Part shown: piece by piece, positions 23,190 through 34,027 of the stretch
Numbering within the stretch: position 1 is the stretch's first letter
How the letters are laid out: every line of letters begins with the position of its first letter
Source: Diospyros lotus
Taxonomy: Eukaryota; Streptophyta; Magnoliopsida; Ericales; Ebenaceae
Direction: 5' to 3'
DNA: 64,000 nt
Assembly: GCF_014633365.1 (NCBI RefSeq)
Contig: NC_068347.1
Span: 558,001 to 622,000, forward strand
Program-made: the position numbers and the translations under genes
The notes under the pieces: generated by a model
What the model saw: the letters and a program-made list of their open reading frames with translations, nothing else
Databases searched by the model: none
What the model was told of the DNA's origin: nothing

Positions 23190-24029
23190 ATGTTGTTGCT
23201 CTGCTCGGTAGATTGTTGCCTTTTTTGCAAACACTATTCGGCTGCTAACCCCTACAATTGATCAAGTTCCCCCTTGTTGCAAGCCTGCGATGTGGTTGAT
23301 CGGTGTTCTCCCCTGTAATCACGTTTCTCTTTACTCCACGATGTCACAGAGCTCAGCACAAATAATAGTGAGTGAGTGAGTGTGATCAGCTGAGCTCTGT
23401 GTGTGTGTTTATCTCTTTTAAGCCATCACAGAGCTTAGCATAGTGAGTGAGTCGTGACTTCTCACTGTGCTAAGCTCTATGTGTTTACCGTCCGATTGCT
23501 AAGTGCCTAAGTCCGATAATTTAATTGCTCCGATTGTTGTTGTTTGCTATTTGCTATTTGCTCTGTGAGTGCCTGTTATTTGTTTGTGTGTGTGTGTGTG
23601 TTTATTGCATTGTGTGGGGTGCATTGTGTGTGCCATTTTATTGTTTTATTGTTTGATATTATCTGTTTTTTCATATTTCAAAAATAGAAATTAATTATTT
23701 TTATATTATCAGTTTAAGAATAATGTTTGTTGATAATGATGGTAATATTTGTTGTTTGGAATTTTGATTATAGATGGATGAATAATGAATTAATGATAAA
23801 TGATGAACTTAATATTTAAAAACTTTATATTATTCATATTTTTAAAATTGATAGATGAAATAATTTTGAAATAGCTGCATATATTTCATTTATAATAAGG
23901 ATTATGTCATTATAAACATACATTTACATAAATTGAAGAGTATTTTTAATTATTCATAAAATCTTATAATTTTACGATCCAATTTTATGAACTCTATCAC
24001 GATCCCACTTAAAATCTCAATTTTAACAA
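22968..24029. mobile_element. Candidate MITE-like element (about 1.06 kb)
   Basis: The ends carry the inverted decamer TTGTTAAAAT. The left 120 bp is full of self-complementary gagtcaactcg/cgagtt motifs. It has no coding capacity. No target-site duplication was found, so boundaries are tentative. It contains a (CA)n(TA)n microsatellite (23152-23188) and two tandem hairpins (23345-23483). Confidence 0.35.
23345..23483. repeat. Two tandem, related inverted repeats (hairpins)
   Basis: Hairpin 1 pairs 23345-23357 (cacagagctcagc) with 23389-23401. Hairpin 2 pairs 23427-23440 (cacagagcttagca) with 23468-23483, and its loop ends (tagtgag/ctcactg) extend the stem to about 21 bp. The two arms are near copies, so the unit was duplicated. 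Confidence 0.8.
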
Positions 24030-25528
24030 TCTTGCTTATCTGTATAAAATTCCCACATGTACTTGTGTATTGAAATTGTGTGTATGATTGAAGTCTTGGG
24101 AAGATGAATTTTCTTTCTAGCCTCTAATGGAAAGCGTTTGGAGATGGTTTATTAATCAAATTTATTGTTTTATTTTAATAGTAAAATTTTATTAAAAATA
24201 GTTAATTTAATTATTTAATAATTAAATTCTTTGAATAAAATATTATAAAATAAGTTTTTCAAAATTTTAAAATAAACGCGTTTTCTAATTTTCTATTTTA
24301 AGAAACAGGTTTTCAGAATAACCAAAAGTACATTTTCAAAAATTTCAAAACAGACACTCAAAACACAATTGAAAATGAATTCAAAACTTAAAACTATGAC
24401 ATGAAAAGAACATCACTTGAGTCTCTCAATCTTTACCCACTCACGAACTGAAAACTCAAAACCAAAATACAAGTAATTGAAGAAAATATATAAATGAATA
24501 GAACAAAAAGAATAAAACAAACCACAAACAATAGGCACATCTTTATCTTGGTTCAAATTATTCAAAATGGATAACGACCCTACATCCAATCTTGAAACAC
24601 CCTGAGAGTAGTCTTCTCTATTATCTAGAAAATGATCAGTACAAGCAATCATTTTTTACCTGAGTACACAACACATTTCTCTCTCAAGATTACAAAGAAC
24701 TAACAGATTTCTAGTTTTTCCTCTCATAAAATAGATGTACTCGAGAGAACATAATGTTTTATACCCTAAACGACTACCCCCTGCCTTCTATTTATAATAG
24801 TAGACAGTCACTCTAATGCAATCACTTGGATTTAGATAATTTTGATTTAAACCCCTCAACTTAAACACTTAATTACAGTTGAGCGAGTGGTCATCTAATT
24901 AGGCACTTGAGACACTTAACTGCTTCCACTTGGATATGACTTAACTCTAGGCAAATTGATTCACACTTACCAATTCAACATCCCTAATGAAGAATAATCC
25001 TCTTGCAGTTTGGGCATTTGGAAATGAACTAAAGACCTTTCAATAGAAACCAATAATTCATTGACTTTCTACACAGTTATTATGTGAATAAGTCCCAGAG
25101 ATTTGACCTCCATTGTTTAGAAATGCAATAATTAATTAAAAGATTAAGCTTGAGATTGAGTCACTAATCTTCTCTTAATTATATAAGTTGCAGTATATAA
25201 AAAGTATCGACAGTATGACATATGAGATATGACAATATTACATGGTCGGATTAGTTACATAATACAATTAATTAAATATTGCATACCTCTGCAGAGTGTA
25301 GCCCTAGCTAGCATTGGTGTTGTCGCATATATGCCCATCGATCTCTCCCATTGATCTAAATCTAATTCATTTCCCACAGTGCCATCAATTCCTTGCCCCA
25401 AAAGGAAACAATCATTCCCCCTTTTCTGAGAAGATGAAGAGGACGCATCAGCCCAACAATTCAGATGATCAGCTCCATATATATGCAATCATTTAAACCT
25501 CAGAACATATAGGTCATCTCGATCACTT
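24030..25528. other. Intergenic AT-rich sequence downstream of the WRKY gene
   Basis: No gene supported. The block 24410-24990 looks like a worn LTR (short repeats, ctatttataatag near 24786), but no TG..CA pair or duplication was found. The last 300 bp before 25529 would include the WRKY 3' UTR and terminator, which I could not delimit. Confidence 0.45.
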
Positions 25529-26465
25529 TCATGGGTGGTCCTGTTTGTGGATGAATGGAGAAGGCGCCATTGCGTCCTGCAAGAAGCCATAGTAGTGATC
25601 CGACGGGTGCGGGTGCGGGTGCGGGTGCGGGTGGGGCTGCAGCTGCAGCTGCAGCTGATGATGATCCAAGTAGCCGGAGGTCGGTGGAGCTTGGTGGTGG
25701 TCGATGGAAACTGGAAGCATCTGAGCAAGCAGCTCTTGAGGGAAGCTGGGGCCGGCTTGCTGTGACGGGGGGAAGAGGTGGGAAGACGACGATGAGAAGA
25801 TTCTGGCGGCGTTGCCGCGGAGCGTCGCCGGGCTGTGATGGTTGTGCTGGCCTTCGTATGTTGTGATCACAATTGTTGGGTCTTGGAATGATCTCTCGAT
25901 TCGCTTCTTCACTGTGCACTTCTGGCTGGTGCATCTATAATAACTCCTGCAAATCAACACTTAAAGCCATTATACATACATATATATTCTATGGAGATAA
26001 CATGAAATGATCATCATTTTGCTAATTTGGACCCAGAAATGCAGTGCTAAACTAACAAGAATTTGATTAATATTTGAGATAAGAGCCACAAACAAACTGT
26101 GTATTAATTAATGCCATTTTCAGGGTACAATTGAAGCAACAATTTAGTGTTATCGGAAGCTTTTTAGGTACTAATATTGTTAGATCATTAAGACTTTGCT
26201 TTAATTTTCCCGTGAATTAGTGATGAATTTATCATAAACTAAAACTGTCTCTCTCTCTATATATATATATATCAAATTATATATTCACCTTGGGAAGGGG
26301 CTGTTCTTGACTGCTTTCTGTCCATACTTCCTCCATCTGTATCCATCTTCAAGATTATCGATCTCACTCTTTGTCATGAAGGCGTATCGCTGCTGCCTTT
26401 GCTTTTTCTCTCTTTTCTTTTTTGCCGTGTTCCTGACGTACATACATACATACGTACGTACGTAC

Positions 26466-26496
<31 letters not shown>

Positions 26497-27367
26497 ACAT
26501 CGAACAACAACAGGTAAGACTTTTAAGTCCATATCATCATGGTCATCAAATTCAAACAAAAATTTGTCCAAAATTAGGGTTTTTCTGCACCCTTAATTAT
26601 TCTAATTCTGCTCCCCACATGAAATAGTACCCTCATCAAAGCCAAGTGTGGAACGGTTCAAGTTTCCAAGAGGAAACAGTTAAAGCCCTTAATTTCCTCT
26701 TTCATCCAACCAATGACAATGGAATGGAAATTCAATCATGGAAAGGAAACTGATTTATCAAAGAATTGAAGATCCAGTTTCAGGGAACAAGATATATATA
26801 ATTAAGAGAAACCCAACAATTAACAAAGACGGTGTATCAAAGAATCAATTGTAAATTAATGAAGGAAAAAGAAATTGATGAATCTTACTCTTTTTTGAGC
26901 TTGTCGTCGTTATCATCATCATCTCCATCTCCACCACCACAGCCTTGACGTCGCTGCTGCTTATCCTTTCCAGGGATGATCTTGGGGGAATCTTCATGAT
27001 CAGCAGCAGCAGCAGCAGCTCCAGCTCGTTCGGTGGAGGAGGAAGAGAGTGAGGAAAGGGGCGTCAATGGGTTTTCGGCGGAGTGATCTGCAGCGACACA
27101 GGGAGAGATGGCTTCGGATGAAGAGCAAGACATGTCGAAAGCGGTTGAAAGGGAGTTGTAGTGATGGATAGAGCCATATAGACTGTCCGTGAAGCTGACG
27201 TAGGAGGATGGATCCTCGAATCCGCCGCCGTGGAAGTTGTAGATTGAGTGATTTTCCTGCGGGAAGAAGGGAAGAGCAGCAGTACTGCTGCTGCTGCTGC
27301 TGCGCCCATGGTGGAAAGGGTAATTGTGGTGGTTGTGGTACAGATCTCTACTTTCACCGGACATCAT
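25529..27367 (-). CDS. WRKY transcription factor, group IIc (WRKY8/28/71-like)
   Basis: The exons on the minus strand are 27367-26889, 26432-26289 and 25946-25529, both introns in phase 2, giving 346 residues. The start is ATG at 27367, with a second in-frame ATG at 27364 (MSGESRDLY, the usual family start). The N-terminus has Ser, Asp and Gly runs. A lysine/arginine stretch ([12 protein letters not shown]), likely nuclear localisation, precedes [16 protein letters not shown]. The single WRKY domain has WRKYGQK and a C-X4-C-X23-H-X-H zinc finger (CTSQKC..HNH). The second intron falls within this domain at the usual position (PR|SYYRC). The C-terminus has LQ and HP dipeptide runs. It should bind W-boxes (TTGACY) in the nucleus. 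No lesion was seen. The precise orthologue is not decided. Confidence 0.95.
26433..26500 (-). repeat. (TA)n(TGTA)n(CGTA)n microsatellite at the WRKY intron 1 acceptor
   Basis: On the minus strand a compound TA/TGTA/CGTA tract runs almost to the splice site (GTACGTCAG then exon 2). It occupies the place of the normal pyrimidine tract. Confidence 0.85.
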
Positions 27368-27454
27368 GAACAAGAGAAAGAGAGACAGAGAGACGGGTAT
27401 AGGGTTTTCTCTTGAGATCTTGGCTGTGATGGGAATGAAAAAGAGAGCCTTTTT

Positions 27455-27600
27455 CTTCCACTTTTTGCAGAGAGAGAGATAGAGAGCGAGAGAGAGAGGG
27501 AGGGATTGCTTGGGTTATCAATGGAGAGAGAGAGAGAGAGAGAGACGTAGTCTCCTACTCAAATTATTGGTGGTAAACTTAGAGAGAGAGAGAGCTCAAA
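27455..27600 (-). promoter_or_regulatory. CT-rich 5' UTR/core promoter region of the WRKY gene
   Basis: Several GA/CT dinucleotide tracts lie 90-230 bp upstream of the start codon, CT on the coding strand. CT-rich patches are common in plant core promoters and leaders. No clear TATA box was fixed. The transcription start is unknown. Confidence 0.4.
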
Positions 27601-29024
27601 GCTCATTAGTATGAGATAAAAATATATTTATTAAAAAGCCATTTAAAATAATCTCTAATCCCACAAACCTATTTTTTTAACAATCGATCTTTGGATTTAA
27701 GTTATTAAATACAAGTTAATTAAACAATTGTTTATAGATCACGAACACTAAATAAATTTACAAAAAATTATATATAATATTACTTATGTGAAAGAGAAGA
27801 TGATTTCATTAATCAATAATGAGTTTAAATTTGATTTCTCCATATAATAAAACAAGAATTTAATTAGGTGACTCGCAATCAAATCAAACCAATAAGCTAA
27901 GCCCCAAGGTAGACCCTAAGACTCAAATCAAACCTAAATTGTAATCAAATCGAGCTCGACTTGTTCGACAATGGACTTGATGTGAAGAGCTCTACTTAGT
28001 GTGTTACGTACAATTTTAACTTGTCATATAGACTTTTATTTGTTTACCCGTGCATATAATTTGTGAATTCATGCTCATTTGTGAGTTTATTCAGTATATA
28101 CTTAAAAAATAATAATCAAGGTCTCGTTAATTTTTCTAAAATAATTAAAATTTTCAATTTGAAAAGATAGTGAGACTAACAATCTCAATAAATCAATGGT
28201 AAACATCAACATATTTTGTGTTAAATTTCTCATAATATTGTCATGCAAGCAATGCATCAACATTAATAATAGTATTCTTTCTTAATATAAATAATATTAT
28301 GATGATAAATTGGAGTAGCGTGTTTTCTTTTTTTAAGAAAATAAAGTGTTTTAATATTATTAAACTCTATTAATAAAATATTTTTTAAAATACTCTTTAT
28401 TTATGTATTTTTCTTACAAAATAAAAATTAATTAGGTTAAAATTTTGAACTATGACCAATAAATAATAATTAATTTAGAAAACAATTTTACTACTATACC
28501 GATTTTATTTTATTTAAATTTTATCTAAAAAATAAATTACAACAATTAAATGTCACTTAATAAATTTTTATTTTTTATTCATATATAATACGAACCCATT
28601 TTAATAATTTTTATATATATGTATATATGCATATATAAAAAAAAAATAAAATAAAATAGTGAATAGAGCATGGAGACCAGCGGAGTGTTAGCATTGATGG
28701 CCTCCTTATATTCAGCAATATTTTTATAAGGGGGTGGGGAGGGGGGCCCCACATTGAAGGGGAGAGTGGGGCCCACAGATAAGAAAGGAGTGGGTCAAAG
28801 AGGGAAATGCGATGGATTGTTATTCCAATATTACGGTTTGTTTGGGCTGGCAATTGGCCCAACACGTGCTGCCGGATTTGGCACCGCCATTTGACCCATA
28901 ATCCCACGCTACCTCCCTTCCTCGGCACGTGCCTTATTTTCCCTCCCCTTCTGGTCCCCCAAACCCAAACCACTTTTTTCTTTTTACTTAAAATTAAAAT
29001 TTATTCGTGATAATCCACAAATAC
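27601..29024. other. Intergenic, upstream of the WRKY gene
   Basis: AT-rich with no gene. The exception is a GC-richer island at 28730-28975 containing two G-boxes and a W-box-like ttgacc (28891). Confidence 0.5.
28863..28933. promoter_or_regulatory. Pair of G-box (CACGTG) elements
   Basis: CACGTG at 28863-28868 and 28926-28931; the second sits in the 10 bp palindrome GGCACGTGCC. G-boxes bind bZIP and bHLH factors. The sites lie about 1.5 kb upstream of the WRKY start codon, within a local GC-rich patch. Function is inferred. Confidence 0.4.
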
Positions 29025-29380
29025 GACCATTAATAATTTATAAACAACAAGACGTTTTAGGTGAAAAAAAAGTTTTAGTTTCGAATCGCCGAACTTGATA
29101 GATTGTAAATGAAGACATTGAGAGTGTTTCAGAATCATTCCGAAAAACTGTTATGTTGACTAAATCAAACGTGGAGTAAAAATCCTTCTCTATTTATAAT
29201 AAGACCATTAATATGCTTATAAAAGAAAAACGTATCAAATGAGAAGAAAATTTAGTTTCGAATTACTAAACTCAATAAATTGTAGAAAATGACAGCAAAA
29301 TTGTTTAAAAGTTGTCCCGAAGAATCAATCTAAATCAAAGATGGAGGCAAAAAATCTCCTCTATTTATAATAGTTAAGAA
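29025..29380. repeat. 178 bp direct tandem repeat (two copies)
   Basis: The block gaccattaata at 29025 recurs at 29203. Both copies contain tagtttcgaat, a gatagattgta/aataaattgta motif, and end ctctatttataata. Identity is about 75 percent by eye. Confidence 0.75.
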
Positions 29381-29550
29381 ATAGTTCTAATTTCTTATTA
29401 AACAACAACTAAGAAAAATTATTTAGGCAATTTTCAAGAAATAAACCTTATTCCTTAAGAGCGCTTTCTTAGAATTTAGAAGAATCGCTAGATTATAAAA
29501 AATAATTCCTAATCATAAGTTTGTCCTTTAATTCTAGGATTGAGAGAGTA

Positions 29551-30252
29551 GGCATGTTTGATAGCCAATTTTTTCTATGGAAAAGACAAAATTTTCACCC
29601 AATTTTTAACTTGTGCATTGTTTGACAATCATTATTTTTCAATGAAATCATTTTCTTTGCAATGGTCATAGGGAGGACATTTTCCTTTAAATCATGGAAA
29701 TTCAAATTCCTTGGGAGAGGAGATGGAATTTTCTTAACAATTGAAAAGTGCAAATGGACGGCTGTTGGGATGAGCGAGAAGAGCAGGCACCGGGGGGTTA
29801 TGTATAAATATATAAATATATGTATAAAAAATGAATATGTCAAAAATTATATATAAATTATTTCTTTGGAAAACAAAAAAAATTAATTTTGTAGTTTCAT
29901 TTTTTTGAGAAAATAATTTAATTAATTTAAAATATATTATTATTTTAATTTTTTGTACAAGATTTAATATTTTTAATACATTTTCATTATTGAATTCAAT
30001 GAAAAATGTGTCATTTTCTATGAAAAATAATGCCTATCAAACACGAAATGTCAGGAAAATAATTAAATTCTATAAAAAATATTACTAATCAAACATTAAA
30101 AGATGGAAAATAGCATTATTTTTCATATAAAAAATTATACCAATCAAACAGTTTAAATTTTCAATTTTCAGGAATTCATTTTCTCTGCAATTCAATTTGA
30201 TGGAATTCATTTTCTTTCCACTAAAATTCCACCTTTACAATCAAATGCACCC
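29551..30252. mobile_element. Candidate hAT-type MITE (about 700 bp)
   Basis: The left end (ggcatgtttgatagccaa) and the complement of the right end (ggtgcatttgattgtaaa) are imperfect inverted repeats with the GTTTGAT-like terminus common in plant MITEs. Related gaattcattttctc sequence repeats internally. No clean 8 bp duplication was found. Confidence 0.45.
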
Positions 30253-30723
30253 CACGAAGAATTGGCTTGCATCAAGCATTGTAAAAAAACCCTTTTTCTT
30301 GGGCCAAACAAACCTAAATAGAATATCAAGACTTCAGGTGGCTTACTAGAACAAGCCAACCAGGAGCATGGCTTAAGTAAAATAGACCCACATTAATTAA
30401 TTAATTAAGTCTAGAATACAATCAATTGATTTTATCCAAAATTTAGTCTTTTTATTAATAAGATTCCTATTTTATATTTCTCTTTGGCCTTCTCATCAAA
30501 TGTACTAAAAATATTGTCACAAATGCCATGAATTTTAGTCATATAATTTTAATACTTAGAATGACACTCTGTATATTGATGTAGTTGAACATTAACATAG
30601 CATTTCCATTATCATATATTGTATCTTATTTTCAATTTATTACATTAGTCAAGGGGTTGTAGTTCTCTTGCTTAATTTCCTTAGCTCTTATTTCTTTTTA
30701 TGTATTTAAACTTCTCTATTTTA

Positions 30724-30759
<36 letters not shown>

Positions 30760-33700
30760 ATAAATTCTCTATTGTATTCAATATTAATATACTTTTAACT
30801 TGTGAAAGACAAATATTATGAATAGTCACTCGAAGAGCGTTATTTGATCTTGAACTAAAAAAATGGGATAACATAGCCAAAACCTTTTAAGTAGACTATT
30901 AGTGTACGTAATACAAAGTTTATGTTTTCGAAAAGTCTACATCACGTTTGAATAGAGAATTTTAAATAATATCATTTGAAATAGTCATGTTTCAAATGAC
31001 AACCATTTTGTACACATTCAGATCGATCAGTCCATTTTTGGGTCTAAATCTAACATACGATCTAGAGTTATCAAATACAAATACATTTAATGATAATACA
31101 TCAAACTAAAGAATTAAATTAAAAATTTTAAAATAATAACCAAAATAGTCAAATGACACTATTCACACGTTTGCTTAGTTATTTCACTTGAAATTTAGTT
31201 TTCCTAATTAGGGCTAAGGTTTTGGATTTTAATTAGAATTTTAACATTAAAGTAATATTTGTATAATAATAAGTAATTTTGGTGAGTTATGGAAGACTTT
31301 GTATACGTATATATAGTGCAGATGTGAATTTGGGTTAGAAAGTACCTACTAGTGTTGAAAAAGATGAGTACTTAATTAATGTGTTAGAAATGAGAGTAAG
31401 CCCAACTAAATTAATTAAGTTGGTACGTAGCATTGAAGACTTAGGGGTCAAGGAGGGTTTGCCATTTAAACGAAAATTTAGGCACAAGTTAGGCCTTTTC
31501 TACCAGTAAATTTTATAAGGTTTGATATTTTCTTTTTATAAATAACACCCAAAGAAGAAATTAACAGAAAGAAGTCTAATGAAAAAGGTTTCAATTACAA
31601 AACAATGGGGGCATGTTTATATGTATACAATCGACCCTTAGCTAGCTAGAGCACTCTAGTTATGTTATAAACTATCTACACTCGACTAATATTATTGCAG
31701 GCATCGTGTCTCCTTAAAAGTGGCCTTCATGCGCCATTGATTTCTAACTGAAGTGATCTTTACAAACATGACTAACATAGAGGACCAACTCATATTAATG
31801 GTACAACTTATCTTTTCAGGCACGAAAATTTTTTCTAAAAAGATTCGGGCAAATCAAATACAATTCCACAAGTTGAGAAATTAGGAGGGGTAGCTAGCTA
31901 AAGCATGAAAGACAACAAGTCTCCACTATAAGGGTAACATGATCTATTGACAACACGTATGTACGATTCTCCTATTCTTTTCTTATGCTTCATAGTTTAT
32001 CTCTCTCTCTCTCTCTCTCAAAGAAGGCTACCAGCCATATCTTGATTTTGATTAGGTGTCGAGAGGCCTTTCGACTCAAGCCTTGTGGTGTGTAATTCAT
32101 TTTCTCTTTGTTGTAGGATTTGGGATCGACCTCCTATAATGGTCATCATCGAGGTTAAAACATTATTTTCTTAAGGATGTGATTCATTACATCATGAAGT
32201 GGCACCCTCAATGGGAGGAGAAAAAAGGCTGATATTGTAGTGGTACAAACTAATTAAGTCTTAGAACACCAACTACTGGAGCAGTATCATATAACAAGGA
32301 AGGAGTGCCCATTGCAACTATTAATTTGTTAACAAAAATAGTGTCACTGTCAGAAAAAAATGCCTCTCTCTAAGCACTTAATTAGTCTCAATTGATTTTG
32401 CAAACATATGCAGCAGCAATGGAGAGTCAAATAATGCAGCCTCAACAGAGGGCTACCCAATGGAAGAGCCAAAGAATGGACGATGGAGAGGGTCTTCCTC
32501 TCGCTCCCCGTTATAGTCAATGAACTAGAGGATCCACATTTTCAACTACGTACCATAAATGGAATCATAGATGGATGGGTTAGACTACAAAGATCACACC
32601 TTGACAATTACAAAATGCTTATGGAGTCCCATATATGGTGGCTTGAATGCGACAACGTGCAAGGGTTTTAGTTTAACCCTAAAGAAAGAAGCTTGAGAAT
32701 GGTATATATATCATCAATTGTTAAATCAAGGCGCATCCATAATTATATGACGAAGCTAACTTGCTAGTTTATATCATGCTTCGTATCTATTTTTCTCTTG
32801 CTCATACTCTTTCTACCTCTTTTTTGTTTTTTTTTTTTTGGTTCCATTTTCATGCAGTCTCTGATGAACCCTAAAAGCATATCCCAGAAAGCCAAGATCC
32901 AAGGAAAACACAGGAAACTACTTGAGAAAAAACTAAATTAATCAAAGTGACTATATATATATGCATGTTCATTAATATATATATATATATATAATGGTCC
33001 TCTTCCTCATCATGTATATTCCTCTCATCGATCAGTACCCAGAAACTAGGGTTTCTTTAGCTTCTGTGACCTGGCAATGGAAGCCAGCTGCCTTGTCCAT
33101 ATCTAAGGACTCAACCAATTAACAGCTAGCAACCATCTTCGTATAGGTTAAGATTCAAGAGCTCTGTTTTCTAAATTTAGTTATCCTATCTACTGCATGT
33201 GGCAGATTGCAAATCAAACAGTCCCTATAACTGTGACCCTGACCCCATAATTCAACTTTGAAAGCTAATCCATCCAGCTACAACGCACGTGGCTGGCTAT
33301 GTATATATGTTGATAATGCGGGCAGAATCTTCGTGGAGCATGCCAAGTGTCCGAATTCTTGTACCGATCAAGTTTTGACTCTTAGCATATTCTCCCACTC
33401 AAGTTATTAGAGTTGGAAGTGAGTTAAAGTAGATACTGATAAATTTTTAAGATTTGGTGTGCTTACCCATTGTATAGGTCGAGTTTTATAAGATCTTTCA
33501 CCCGAGATTTTCAGACTCCAAGTAATTAATATATCTTAAACGTGAATCGCTTCTTTGAATAGCAAGAGAGTGACTAGCTAGGTCACCTGTCGCGGTCTAA
33601 AAAACGAGAGACATGTGACATGCTTTGACTAGTGAAACACATGACGTTACTCTCATTTGAAAAACATACCAAAAATGAATTAATTTATAAATAAACATAA

Positions 33701-33996
33701 TCTCCAAACCCTACCTTACCCATCTCAATCATACAATCTCAATCTGAAGCAAAATGATAAATGGGGGGCGATGAGAAAGAGGCCAAACTTCACGCGTGAT
33801 TGAAACATTAGATACATATGCTATATATATATATATATACATATAGATGGTACACCTTTTGACATATGTTCTTTCTTCCCTTCCTTTTCCTTTTCCCTTT
33901 CCTTTTCATTGGTTGCGAAAGAATACAAATGGCAAATAATGAGAGTGGCATGACATTGTTGACCTCCATCACTACTCCTATGTGCAAATATATGGC

Positions 33997-34027
<31 letters not shown>

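Noticed and set aside
25535..25866. Plus-strand open frames of 76 and 103 codons
   Set aside because: They are antisense shadows of WRKY exon 3, created by its repetitive codon use.
32483..32671. 62-codon open frame and nearby splice-like segment at 32865-32940
   Set aside because: Short, with no recognised product and no matching frame across a plausible intron. Kept only as an intergenic note.
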